Notes: generated from the letters alone by a model not told the origin. A DNA stretch of 20,011 nt from Methanoculleus marisnigri (GCA_002503885.1 DASQ01000094.1:1-20011); one strand, 5' to 3'; shown: positions 1-6,560, counted from the first letter of the stretch. Numbers and translations: made by a program.

Positions 1-255
1 TATGGGAAGACCCGGCGGATCAAGCGAGGGTTGTACCGGAGTGCTCTGGGCACCCTGATCAACGCCGACGTCAACGGCGCTCTGAACCATTTACGAAAGG
101 TAGCCGGTGATTCCGTGGTTCCACGGATAATCGGTAGGGGCCGCGTCAACCGGCCCGTGCGAATAAGGACGTCTTTTGAACCGTCAACCTTCGCACCGAT
201 TAAATTGCAGCCCTGTGCCCCACAAGGGGCCCCCGCTGCAAGCCCCCGGTTTTAA
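1..255 (+). CDS. tnpB: TnpB (IS200/IS605 family), C-terminal fragment cut by window start
   Basis: This is the last 84 codons of an IS200/IS605-type TnpB, the RNA-guided nuclease carried by these elements. The frame is open from base 1, so the gene begins outside the window. The visible part holds the conserved RRIKRGLYRS stretch and the RuvC-III motif LINADVNGALN, whose Asp is a catalytic metal ligand in the family. The roughly 50 residues after NHLRK are rich in Pro, Arg and Ala and look unconstrained as protein; in this family the DNA there doubles as the guide-RNA gene. The stop codon lies inside the terminal hairpin. A near-identical copy lies inverted at the other end of the window. Whether the rest of the gene is intact cannot be seen. 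Confidence 0.9.
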   Translation, partial: YGKTRRIKRGLYRSALGTLINADVNGALNHLRKVAGDSVVPRIIGRGRVNRPVRIRTSFEPSTFAPIKLQPCAPQGAPAASPRF

Positions 256-270
256 CCGGGGGTAGTTGAC
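70..270 (+). ncRNA. Candidate omega RNA (reRNA) scaffold and IS right end, left copy
   Basis: In IS200/IS605 elements the 3' end of tnpB and the right end of the transposon encode the guide RNA for TnpB. This stretch contains perfect stems: CCGTGG/CCACGG (113-126), GGGCCG/CGGCCC (138-156), TTGCAG/CTGCAA (205-210 with 236-241) enclosing GCCCC/GGGGC with an ACAA loop (217-230), and the terminal CCCCCGGTT/AACCGGGGG (243-262). The element appears to end at GTAGTTGAC (270), because the inverted copy stops matching there. All 201 bases are identical to the right-hand copy, although the upstream coding part has six differences in 69 bases. The 5' end given is only the limit of perfect identity; the real RNA boundaries are unknown. 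Confidence 0.6.
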
Positions 271-285
271 TCCAAGTATCTTCAT
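271..285 (-). pseudogene. 5' remnant (MKILG) of a gene interrupted by the left IS
   Basis: Read on the minus strand, a good ribosome binding site (GAGGAGAG, about 291-298) precedes ATG at 283-285 and five codons, Met-Lys-Ile-Leu-Gly. The IS right-end sequence starts immediately after. Reading on through the IS gives a meaningless peptide that soon stops. The start lies 48 bases after the stop of the lipoprotein gene on the same strand, so the two may have been cotranscribed. MKILG followed by a small residue is a common start for flavodoxin-fold NADPH-dependent FMN reductases, but five residues cannot identify a family. The rest of the gene would lie left of the window, beyond the IS. Confidence 0.45.
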
Positions 286-332
286 GTTATCTCTCCTCGT
301 AACGTTCTCCATCGATCCGCTCACCCGCAGCC

Positions 333-794
333 TTATGGGATGTCGTGCGTGACGGCGATCTCGGCGTGGTACTCCCGGCCGCAGTCGCCGGGGAGTGGAT
401 CGACGGTGAAGATCTTCGTCTCGCCCGCCTGGAACCGGGGAGCGAAAATGGACTCGGTCGCCCGGATCATACCGCTCTCGTCATCGACGAGCATGAAACG
501 GATGACGACGTTTCTCGCGGGTGCGTTGCCGGTATTGGTCACCGTCCCCGTCACAGCCCAGTAACAGGATGCGTCGGTTCGGAAATGCTTCTCCGGTGCG
601 GTGACGCTGGCCGAGAGTGACGGCTGCGGCCCGGCGGGCGAGTAGGTGGTGTGAGCGGAGACTGTCGCCTCCGGCGTCGGCGCCTCCGGCCCCGCGGAGG
701 TCCCCATGCAGCCTGCCGCGACGGCAGCGCAGACGAGGCAGGCGAGGAGCGGAATAACCATCAGGCTCTTTCCCGAAAGAGAGACATCCTGCAT
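333..794 (-). CDS. Secreted lipoprotein with FxLYD-like beta domain
   Basis: This is a 153-residue exported protein. The N-terminus has a charged start, a hydrophobic segment (about residues 12-27) and a lipobox-like end VAAGC, which suggests lipid anchoring on the outer face of the membrane. A Pro/Thr/Ser-rich linker (about 30-65) leads to a beta-rich domain of about 85 residues with the pattern WAVTGTVTNTGNAPARNV followed by GETKIFTV, typical of FxLYD-like or CARDB-like extracellular domains. Two Cys in the mature domain (in ASCYW and GDCGR) could form a disulfide. A TATA box at 814-823 predicts transcription starting almost at the ATG, so the message may be leaderless. An inner ATG (761) is the alternative start. 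The function is unknown. Confidence 0.75.
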   Translation of the reverse strand: MQDVSLSGKSLMVIPLLACLVCAAVAAGCMGTSAGPEAPTPEATVSAHTTYSPAGPQPSLSASVTAPEKHFRTDASCYWAVTGTVTNTGNAPARNVVIRFMLVDDESGMIRATESIFAPRFQAGETKIFTVDPLPGDCGREYHAEIAVTHDIP

Positions 795-813
795 GATGGT
801 TCATCGACCGGAG

Positions 814-823
814 GATATATAAC
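814..823 (-). promoter_or_regulatory. TATA box for the lipoprotein gene
   Basis: GTTATATATC on the minus strand is AT-rich within GC-rich surroundings. It is centred about 25 bases upstream of the ATG at 794, the usual archaeal TATA-to-start spacing, and implies a leaderless or nearly leaderless transcript. Confidence 0.6.
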
Positions 824-856
824 GGATCCGGAGGGGTATCCGGAAGATCCGATCTC

Positions 857-881
857 CCCCTGCCCGGGTGGCGGGCAGGGG
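857..881. repeat. Strong 10-bp hairpin between divergent genes
   Basis: CCCCTGCCCG (857-866) pairs perfectly with CGGGCAGGGG (872-881) around a GGTGG loop. No T tract follows, so it does not look like a terminator. It lies just upstream of two more hairpins that resemble an IS right end and may be part of the same structured RNA or element remnant. Confidence 0.65.
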
Positions 882-892
882 CAACGATTTAT

Positions 893-952
893 CTCTGCCG
901 GGTTGAAGGGGCAGAGCGGGAAGACCCCCTGCGCAAGCGGGGGGTAGTTCAC
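893..952 (+). mobile_element. Orphan IS200/IS605-like right end / omega-RNA-like hairpins
   Basis: Two stem-loops lie in tandem. The first is CTCTGCC/GGCAGAG (893-899 with 910-916). The second is CCCCCTGC/GCGGGGGG closed by a GCAA tetraloop (925-944). The end reads GGGGGTAGTTCAC, against GGGGGTAGTTGAC at the ends of both tnpB copies, and AAGACCCCC opens the last hairpin where the tnpB copies have AAGCCCCC. The order of hairpins also matches. No tnpB coding frame lies upstream. The simplest reading is a decayed or tnpB-less relative of the same element. Alternatively it is part of the msrB 5' leader, since a TATA-like ATTTATC lies at 887-893. Confidence 0.5.
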
Positions 953-992
953 ATGCTCCCCGGATAAGGAGCCGGGACCGGGAGGAGTACTG

Positions 993-1472
993 GTGAGCAG
1001 GGAGGCCGTAGAGACTATCGGGACCGTGAAGGTCTGCAACGCCGTAACGGGAGAGGTGGAAGAGGTTGAGAGGGTCGTCAAATCCGACGAGGAGTGGCGG
1101 CGCCAGCTGACGCCGGAGCAGTTCTCCGTTGCCCGGCATGAGGGCACGGAGCCGGCCTTCACCGGGAAGTACCGGGACTGCAAGGAGGACGGCCTGTATG
1201 TCTGTGTCTGCTGCGGCAACCACCTCTTCTCCTCGAAGACGAAGTTTGAGTCGGGAACGGGCTGGCCGAGTTTCAAAACGCCCGTCTCGGACTTAAACAT
1301 CAGGACGGACCTCGATACCCGGTTCTTCATGAGCCGGACCGAGGTGCTCTGCAGGCGGTGCGACGCCCACCTGGGCCACGTCTTTGACGACGGGCCGCCG
1401 CCGACCCATAAACGTTACTGCATGAACTCGGCGTCGCTCCGATTCGTGCGGCAGAGGGACCTGCAGGGATGA
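993..1472 (+). CDS. msrB: Peptide-methionine (R)-S-oxide reductase MsrB
   Basis: MsrB reduces the R epimer of methionine sulfoxide in oxidised proteins. The 159-residue protein shows the family signatures in order: FTGKYRDCKEDGLY, a zinc-binding CxxC (C71/C74), SGTGWPSF, a second CxxC in CRRCDAHLGHVFDDG, and RYCMNSASLRF with the catalytic Cys at 143. It is a full-length single-domain form. Translation starts at GTG 993, preceded by GGAGG at 981-985. The first 35 residues are longer than in many homologs. The gene is divergent from the lipoprotein and ends nine bases short of a convergent minus-strand gene. Repair of oxidised protein fits a strict anaerobe facing occasional oxygen. Confidence 0.95.
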   Translation: MSREAVETIGTVKVCNAVTGEVEEVERVVKSDEEWRRQLTPEQFSVARHEGTEPAFTGKYRDCKEDGLYVCVCCGNHLFSSKTKFESGTGWPSFKTPVSDLNIRTDLDTRFFMSRTEVLCRRCDAHLGHVFDDGPPPTHKRYCMNSASLRFVRQRDLQG

Positions 1473-1481
1473 GGTAGGGAG

Positions 1482-2558
1482 TCACGGCGCCCGGCCAAGA
1501 ACCCAGACCGGGCTATCTTTGCCGATGCCGACCTCGAGATACGCACGGGAGGGGTCAAGATCCTCCGGCACCTCGAAGAAGAGGAATCCCTCGACAGACT
1601 CGTGTCGATCGAGAAGAACTGCGGAGTACGACCCTCCCCGATTGGTTGGCCCGGGCGCTTTTAACGGACGATAGGTCTCAGCGGCGTAGTGGAGGGTAAA
1701 CGCGCTCTCCGCGGGGGTCCGGAAACGGGTGTTGACGCCTTCTCCCTTATGGCCGAGATGGCTCGCCTTGACAGCGGCGAGGAGGAAGGAGTTCCCGGGC
1801 GCTGCCGTGTATAAGGTCGGCTTCGTGCCGGAAGTCTGGAATGTTCCCACCGACGTTACCGTGCTGACGATCAGCGAGGCAGCGTTCTCCCCGCGGGCAT
1901 CATCGTAACGGAACCGCTCGCCGACCTGCAGAGCGCCGGGAAACAGAAGAGCAGGCTCCCCGGTGAGGTTCATCGGGACGGTGGGAGCGTCCGAATTGCC
2001 GGCAGGAGAGCGGTTGCATTCCTGCAGGGCTTCAGAGAGGTGTTCGGCCCCGAGAGCAAGATGGTCCAGTGCATCGTCCGTCACGCTCCGGTTCAGGGGG
2101 GTGCTCCCGTTGAGCAGGGTGCCGGCTGCGGCGTACTCGTCGAGCGCAACGAAAAACTGCGCGTATGCGGATGCCATATCAGGAGAGACCTCGAGGGCGG
2201 CAGCCTCGGCACGGTATCCGTCCGCGAGGGAAGACATATTGGCCGCCCGGCTCTGGAGCCCCGCGTCGTCCTGGTCATACAGGGAACAGATCTGCTCCAC
2301 GGAGACCTCCAGGAGCGGTATACTGGCCCCGGCGATCAGCGACTCCAGCCTATCGTCGTCGCTTGGGGGTTCTGAGAGAAGGGCCGTATCGTTTCCCGGC
2401 ACCAGACCGGGGGAAGATGCGTTCACGGGAGCGCCGCCCTCCTCTTCCGGCAAAGCGGGAGAGAACGTTGCCCATGCTCCCGGGAAGAGGAGAATGCCGG
2501 AGAGAATCACTCCGATAAAGCCGATTACCAGCAGTACCCCTATGCGAGAGCCCCTCAT
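1482..2558 (-). CDS. Exported protein with C-terminal DUF4352-like domain (paralog B)
   Basis: This is a 358-residue protein with an N-terminal hydrophobic segment (about residues 6-26) serving as signal or anchor, followed by an acidic, Pro/Ser-rich linker. A helical middle part (about 75-200) contains AAGTLLNGSTPLNRSVTD. The C-terminal beta-rich domain has FLLAAVKASHLGHKGEG, then RTPAESAFTLHY and ends in DSPVWVLG. That pattern resembles extracellular DUF4352/telokin-like domains. It is a clear paralog of the next gene upstream on the same strand, with matches in both the middle and terminal domains. ATG at 2558 was chosen because the signal segment follows at once; the frame is open further upstream but gives an implausible N-terminus. 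The function is unknown. Confidence 0.75.
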   Translation of the reverse strand: MRGSRIGVLLVIGFIGVILSGILLFPGAWATFSPALPEEEGGAPVNASSPGLVPGNDTALLSEPPSDDDRLESLIAGASIPLLEVSVEQICSLYDQDDAGLQSRAANMSSLADGYRAEAAALEVSPDMASAYAQFFVALDEYAAAGTLLNGSTPLNRSVTDDALDHLALGAEHLSEALQECNRSPAGNSDAPTVPMNLTGEPALLFPGALQVGERFRYDDARGENAASLIVSTVTSVGTFQTSGTKPTLYTAAPGNSFLLAAVKASHLGHKGEGVNTRFRTPAESAFTLHYAAETYRPLKAPGPTNRGGSYSAVLLDRHESVEGFLFFEVPEDLDPSRAYLEVGIGKDSPVWVLGRAP

Positions 2559-2668
2559 TGTCGTAAACGTATCGCGCACAAAAGGATATTCGTTGCGATA
2601 GGGCCGGCAGACCGGCACGGCACCACCCCGGAATGCCGGGATCACAGCATGCCGGCGGACGGAACCGG

Positions 2669-3844
2669 CTACAATGTCTTCCCGAGTGCCCAGACAGGAG
2701 AACCATCCCCGAGGCTCACCTGGATAGAGCATTCACCCAGAGTGAGCGCCTCGGGAACATCAAAGACGATGTATCCTGTTTTCACCTCGTACCGGCCCAG
2801 CGTCGCCGCAGCATACGGCTCCCCGAGCGACGTCCCGGGTGCCAGCGTTATCGGGGAGTAGGATGTCCCACGATACCGGAGCGTAAAATCGCGAGGGGCC
2901 GGGGTCCGTATGGTATACATCCTGTTCTCGCTTTTATGGGCCAGGTTCGTAACTTTCACCTCAACGAGCAGGAACATCCTCCCGGGTTCTGCCGCAACCA
3001 CTTTTCCACTCCCATCGACGAAGTAGAAGAGACCGGTGCTCCTCGCCGACTCCAGTATCAGGGAGATCTCGTTTGCACGGCTCCGGTCCTCGTAGATGTA
3101 TCGCTGCAGGAGCGCCAGTTCTTCCCCGGATGCGGACCCGGCGTATAACCGGGGCAGGGAGAAACTGGTCGCCACGATCTCTTCGGGCGCCTCCAGCACC
3201 GGAGACTGCAGGTATCCAAACGCTTCACCGAGATGGTTGGACCCTTGCCGGTTCCCCTCGAGGGCTGTATCCACGATCGTCCTGTTAAGAGGGGCATTTC
3301 CCTGCAGCGCCTCGCCGGCCGCCCGATACGACTCGAGAGCAAGAGTAAATGAGGTCTTCAGGGTTTCCCGGTCGCCTGAGACATCCAGCGCCGTTGAATC
3401 CTTCAAAAGACCTATTGCAAATGCCTGGAGCGTTGCGCCGCTCTCCTTTGCCAGCTGCTCGTCCCAGGCGTAGAGGGCGTAGGTGTTCTGCACGGAGAGC
3501 AGCATGAGCGATACGCTGTTCTCTTCGACCAGCCGGACCAGTTCGTCATCGTCGTAGTCCGGGACGGGCACCGTGCTGTTCTCAGACGTCTCGTTCTCGT
3601 CCGGGAGGGTGGGAGAGCCTGCCGTCCCCGGCAGGGGCCCGGGGGTGAGGTTCAGGGGATGACCGCTCTGGAGCCGCTCCAGAGCCCCGCCGAGGAGACA
3701 GGAGATGTTCCGGGCGGCGGCCGGCTGCCCGCCATCGGGTGTGCCTGAGCCGGCGGCCTCCGGTGGTGCCGGGGAGGGGCTGAACAGGATGGCCGTGAAG
3801 GTCAGGAGGGCCAGTATCATTGCAACGGCATCCGGGAGGTCCAC
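2669..3844 (-). CDS. Exported protein with C-terminal DUF4352-like domain (paralog A)
   Basis: This is a 391-residue secreted or membrane-anchored protein. A hydrophobic segment (about residues 7-23) is followed by a low-complexity Pro/Gly/Ser linker to about residue 95. A helical region follows, containing AAGEALQGNAPLNRTIVD. The C-terminal domain has FLLVEVKVTNLAHKSEN, RTPAPRDFTLRYRGTSYSP and the terminal GDGSPVWALG. Each landmark has a counterpart in the neighbour at 1482-2558, so the two arose by tandem duplication. The start is GTG at 3844 with a GGGGAG site about a dozen bases upstream. The pair is probably cotranscribed (110 bases apart). No catalytic motif is visible; surface binding or sensing is only a guess. 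Confidence 0.75.
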   Translation of the reverse strand: MDLPDAVAMILALLTFTAILFSPSPAPPEAAGSGTPDGGQPAAARNISCLLGGALERLQSGHPLNLTPGPLPGTAGSPTLPDENETSENSTVPVPDYDDDELVRLVEENSVSLMLLSVQNTYALYAWDEQLAKESGATLQAFAIGLLKDSTALDVSGDRETLKTSFTLALESYRAAGEALQGNAPLNRTIVDTALEGNRQGSNHLGEAFGYLQSPVLEAPEEIVATSFSLPRLYAGSASGEELALLQRYIYEDRSRANEISLILESARSTGLFYFVDGSGKVVAAEPGRMFLLVEVKVTNLAHKSENRMYTIRTPAPRDFTLRYRGTSYSPITLAPGTSLGEPYAAATLGRYEVKTGYIVFDVPEALTLGECSIQVSLGDGSPVWALGKTL

Positions 3845-4063
3845 AGTGGTTGTACATCTCCCCGTTCCAGGACAAAAACCTTCCCCGGAGGCCGGCGCTC
3901 CGGAACCTTTCTAAGGAGAGATCGAGATTCCGGCTGCAGTTAGAGGAGGTTTCCGGACGCCCTGCCGGAACGGCGCGCGGATGCGAAGGGTATCGGGACC
4001 TTCGTCACTCCCCCGCCCCAACAGCGCGAACCATTATCCTCCGCCGGTACCGACCTCTGAGGC

Positions 4064-4687
4064 GTGACTGCCCATTCATCTGCCTGGGACGACGACTACC
4101 GGAGGCGGGGAGATCTCTGGGGCGGAGCGCCGGCGCCGCTCCCGGACCTTCCGGCAAATGCCGCCGTCCTGGAACTCGGCTGCGGGAACGGCAAGACCCT
4201 CGCGGCCCTTCTTCGGCGGTCGGCGCGCGTGACCGCGGTCGACGTCTCTCCCCATGCCGTCGCCCTCGCCCGGCGGCACCCGGGGACGGCGGCGGCATGC
4301 CTCACCGTTGCCGACGCCCGCTGCCTGCCGTTCTGCAAGGCATCTTTCGATGCGGTCTTCCTGGTCCACATCACCGGCCACCTGCCCGGCCCGGGCCGGA
4401 AGGCCGTGGCATCCGAGGTCTGCCGGGTGCTCAGGCCCGGCGGCGCGGCCTTCTTCCGGGGGTTCTCCGTCGAGGATATGCGCGCCGGGAAAGGAGCGGA
4501 AACGGAGCAGCAGACCTTCCAGAGGGGCGACGGCATCATCACCCACTACTTCACCGAAGACGAGACGGCGGAACTCTTCGCACCCCTCGTCCCGGTCTCG
4601 GTCCGGACATGCCGCTGGCAGATGCGGGTGAGGGGCAGGGACCTCCCCCGGGCCGAGATCGAGGCGACTTTTCATAAGACGGTCTAG
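4064..4687 (+). CDS. Class I SAM-dependent methyltransferase
   Basis: This is a 207-residue protein with the Rossmann-type methyltransferase fold (Methyltransf_11/25-like). Motif I is VLELGCGNGKTLAALL (about residues 35-50). The acidic end of strand 2 is VTAVDVSPHAVALA, motif II is FDAVFLVHITGHLPG, and motif III is VCRVLRPGGAAFF. The substrate is not predictable. A C-terminal segment with many basic residues follows. Translation starts at GTG 4064 with a weak TGAGG-type site. The gene stands alone, divergent from the secreted paralogs and separated by about 230 bases from hypC. A small-molecule substrate is more likely than RNA from the fold type, but this is inference. Confidence 0.85.
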   Translation: MTAHSSAWDDDYRRRGDLWGGAPAPLPDLPANAAVLELGCGNGKTLAALLRRSARVTAVDVSPHAVALARRHPGTAAACLTVADARCLPFCKASFDAVFLVHITGHLPGPGRKAVASEVCRVLRPGGAAFFRGFSVEDMRAGKGAETEQQTFQRGDGIITHYFTEDETAELFAPLVPVSVRTCRWQMRVRGRDLPRAEIEATFHKTV

Positions 4688-4753
4688 TGGCGGGAAACGG
4701 GTTTTGCGCACCCCGCCATCCCCCTCCCCCGGCCCCTGCGGGAGCCGGAACCG

Positions 4754-4777
4754 GAGACGAACATACCTTTTTTACGC
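4754..4777 (+). terminator. Repeated motif GAGACGAACATACC with T6 tract, copy 1
   Basis: GAGACGAACATACC runs into a T6 tract and TACGC, 67 bases after the methyltransferase stop. A nearly identical copy sits at 6479-6502 right after hypE. The T tracts fit archaeal intrinsic termination, but both copies also lie just upstream of a TATA-like box, so an activator site is equally possible. Confidence 0.4.
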
Positions 4778-4785
4778 TTCCGGAT

Positions 4786-4796
4786 CGAGATATAGT
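4786..4796 (+). promoter_or_regulatory. Putative TATA box for the hypCAE operon
   Basis: CGAGATATAGT is the best TATA-like sequence upstream of hypC. It would give a leader of about 105 bases ending in a purine-rich AGGAGAGGAAGAGAGG stretch before ATG 4918. The long leader makes the assignment tentative. Confidence 0.35.
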
Positions 4797-4917
4797 ACCA
4801 GGATACGGGAAACCCGGGAGTGAACGCAGGCAAAAACGGCTCCTCTCCCGGGCCCCCGTGCAGTAAGGTCAACCTTTTTTGACACCCGAACAAAATAACA
4901 GGAGAGGAAGAGAGGTT

Positions 4918-5145
4918 ATGTGCATTGCAATGCCTGCTGAGGTACTGGAGATCAAAGAGGGCAACATCGGCGTCGTCGACTTCGGAGACCTGCAACAGGA
5001 GGTCAGGCTCGACCTCGTGGACGTGAAAGTCGGGGAGTTCGTGCTCGTCCACGTCGGGTTCGCCATCCAGCGTCTCAGCAGAGAGGAGGGGCTTGAGACC
5101 CGCGAGGTCTTCAGGCAGGTCTACGCTGCGATGTCGGAGGAGTGA
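4918..5145 (+). CDS. hypC: Hydrogenase maturation chaperone HypC
   Basis: HypC works with HypD to carry the Fe(CN)2CO unit and deliver it to the apo large subunit of [NiFe] hydrogenases. The 75-residue protein begins MCIAMPAEVLEI. The Cys directly after the initiator Met is the essential ligand, which fixes the start at ATG 4918 rather than the upstream GTG/ACG region. VLVHVGFAIQRLS with its conserved His is also present. A strong purine-rich site (AGGAGAGG) precedes the start. The stop shares one base with hypA, so the genes are translationally coupled. hypD, hypB and hypF are not in the window. The nearest possible client is the hydrogenase at 16188-18472, though Frh elsewhere would use it too. 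Confidence 0.95.
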   Translation: MCIAMPAEVLEIKEGNIGVVDFGDLQQEVRLDLVDVKVGEFVLVHVGFAIQRLSREEGLETREVFRQVYAAMSEE

Positions 5146-5486
5146 TGCACGAGTACAGCATCGCCTACGACATCTACACGACCGCCCGCCGGGCCGCGCT
5201 TGATAACGGCGCAAAAGAGATAACATGCGTCTCCGTGGACGTCGGCAAGATGGCTATGGTGAACCCCGAGCAGGTGGAGTTTCTCTTCAAGATCATCATC
5301 GAGGACGACCCGCTCTTTTCGAACGCCCGGCTCTCGTGCCGGGACGTCGAGGCGCGCAGCCGCTGTTCCTGCGGCTATGAGGGAAACGAGCGGTTCGTCT
5401 GCCCGCAGTGCGGGAAACTCCCGGAGATTGTTGCAGGAATGGAGATCGCAGTCACAAACATCGAGATAGAAGTGGACGAAGAATGA
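5145..5486 (+). CDS. hypA: Hydrogenase nickel incorporation protein HypA
   Basis: HypA delivers Ni(II) with HypB to the hydrogenase large subunit. The 113-residue protein starts MHEYSIA, carrying the N-terminal MHE nickel-binding motif (His2). A zinc-binding knuckle follows in the C-terminal half: RCSCGYEG and CPQCGK. ATG 5145 is chosen because His2 must follow Met; a GTG three bases upstream would add a residue and disturb the motif. The gene overlaps the hypC stop by one base and the hypE start by four (ATGA). The first half of the zinc site is CxC within SRCSCG rather than CxxC, a spacing I believe is not rare in methanogen homologs. Confidence 0.95.
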   Translation: MHEYSIAYDIYTTARRAALDNGAKEITCVSVDVGKMAMVNPEQVEFLFKIIIEDDPLFSNARLSCRDVEARSRCSCGYEGNERFVCPQCGKLPEIVAGMEIAVTNIEIEVDEE

Positions 5487-6478
5487 AAGTCAACCTCATG
5501 CACGGTGCCGGCGGCGAGGTGATGGGCGAGCTCTTGCGCGTCCTCACCAACCTCAAGCACAACAACGCCGGGGGGATAGGGCTCGAGTCGCTTGACGACG
5601 GCGCGGTCATCCCCTTGAACGGCCAGAACATCGTTTTTACGACCGACAACCACGTAGTCTCGCCGATCTTCTTTCCCGGCGGAGATATCGGGCGTATCGC
5701 AATCTGCGGGACCATCAACGACCTTGCGATGATGGGCGGGCGGCCGATCGCCCTCTCGTGCGGCATGGTCATCCCCGAAGGTTTCGAGGTTGCCGACCTC
5801 GAGCGGATCGTCGCGTCGATGGATACGGCACTCGGCGAGTGCGGGGCAAACCTCGTCACGGGTGACACCAAGGTCCTCGAGCGGAGCGCGCTTGACACCA
5901 TCGTCATCAACACCGCCGGCATCGGCGTCGCCGAGCGGGTGGTGCGGGACAACGGCCTTCTGGTCGGGGACAAAATCATCGTCAGCGGCACCATCGGCGA
6001 CCATGGCATCGCCATCATGGCCCACCGCGAGGGGTTCGATTTCGGCGGCCAGATCCACTCCGACGTCGCTCCCCTCTGGACGCTCGTCGAGCGGGCGCTC
6101 GCCGCCGGGGATATCCACGCCATGAAAGACCCGACAAGGGGCGGGTTTGCGAACGCCATCAACGAGATGGCGAGAAAGAGCGGTGTCGGGGTCGTCATCG
6201 AGGAAGAGGCCCTCCCCTTCCGGGCGAACGTCCGGAGCGCCGCCGGTATGCTCGGCCTCGACCCGCTCGAGGTGGCAAACGAGGGCAAAGTCATCATGGG
6301 AGTCGCACCCACCGATGTTGAGGCCGTCCTCGCGGCACTCCGGTCGCATCCCTACGGACAGGACGCCGCGATCGTCGGCGAAGTCGTTGAAGGCTCCAAC
6401 GTGATAATGCGGACCGCTATCGGCGGAGAGCGGTTCATCGAACCGCCGATCGGCGACCCGGTCCCGCGTGTCTGCTAG
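5483..6478 (+). CDS. hypE: Carbamoyl-dehydrating HypE (hydrogenase maturation)
   Basis: HypE takes a carbamoyl group from HypF onto its C-terminal Cys and dehydrates it with ATP to a thiocyanate, the source of the cyanide ligands of the [NiFe] site. The 331-residue protein is full length. It shows MHGAGGEVMGELL at the N-terminus, the ATP-binding ESLDDGAVI and FTTDNHVVSP, GDTKVLERS, DPTRGGFANAINEMA and the required terminal PRVC. It belongs to the PurM-like ATPase superfamily. The start ATG 5483 overlaps the hypA stop, giving a tight hypC-hypA-hypE operon. A copy of the GAGACGA motif follows the stop directly. Confidence 0.97.
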   Translation: MKVNLMHGAGGEVMGELLRVLTNLKHNNAGGIGLESLDDGAVIPLNGQNIVFTTDNHVVSPIFFPGGDIGRIAICGTINDLAMMGGRPIALSCGMVIPEGFEVADLERIVASMDTALGECGANLVTGDTKVLERSALDTIVINTAGIGVAERVVRDNGLLVGDKIIVSGTIGDHGIAIMAHREGFDFGGQIHSDVAPLWTLVERALAAGDIHAMKDPTRGGFANAINEMARKSGVGVVIEEEALPFRANVRSAAGMLGLDPLEVANEGKVIMGVAPTDVEAVLAALRSHPYGQDAAIVGEVVEGSNVIMRTAIGGERFIEPPIGDPVPRVC

Positions 6479-6502
6479 GAGACGACCATACCTTTTTACA
6501 TC
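6479..6502 (+). terminator. Repeated motif GAGACGACCATACC with T5 tract, copy 2
   Basis: This starts one base after the hypE stop and matches copy 1 (4754-4777) over GAGACGAmCATACCTTTTT. It may terminate the hyp operon, since T-rich tracts end archaeal transcripts, or serve as an operator for the GNAT operon, whose TATA box lies 19 bases downstream. Confidence 0.4.
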
Positions 6503-6520
6503 TGCCCTCGATCCTGCTGA

Positions 6521-6528
6521 TTTATACA
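6521..6528 (+). promoter_or_regulatory. TATA box for the GNAT-DUF2156-pyrC operon
   Basis: TTTATACA lies about 37 bases upstream of the GNAT start and predicts a transcript beginning near 6550. A GGAGAGGC ribosome binding site at 6549-6556 precedes the ATG. Confidence 0.55.
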
Positions 6529-6560
6529 TCGCTGTTATGCAGTCTTATGGAGAGGCGTGA

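Larger units (their letters stand above)
1..270. repeat. Inverted repeat, left arm (partner 19610-19879)
   Basis: Bases 1-270 match the reverse complement of 19610-19879 without gaps. The six differences are at left-arm positions 8, 11, 12, 30, 31 and 69. The match certainly continues outside the window on the left, since both are tnpB copies. The arms are about 19.3 kb apart. Confidence 0.9.

Noticed and set aside
31..255. Independent 74-residue protein starting at TTG 31
   Set aside because: The frame is open to base 1 and the inverted copy shows it is the middle of TnpB, so the TTG is an internal Leu codon.
857..881. Intrinsic terminator for a convergent pair
   Set aside because: The flanking genes are divergent, so no transcript should end here, and no T tract follows the stem.
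2559..2732. N-terminal extension of the secreted paralog at 1482
   Set aside because: It would bury the signal segment behind 58 Arg/Pro-rich residues and run through the space after the upstream paralog's last domain.
5375..6529. 384-codon minus-strand frame opposite hypE
   Set aside because: It is the complement of a clear hypE with canonical motifs; its Asp/Arg-rich content is typical of antisense frames in GC-rich DNA.
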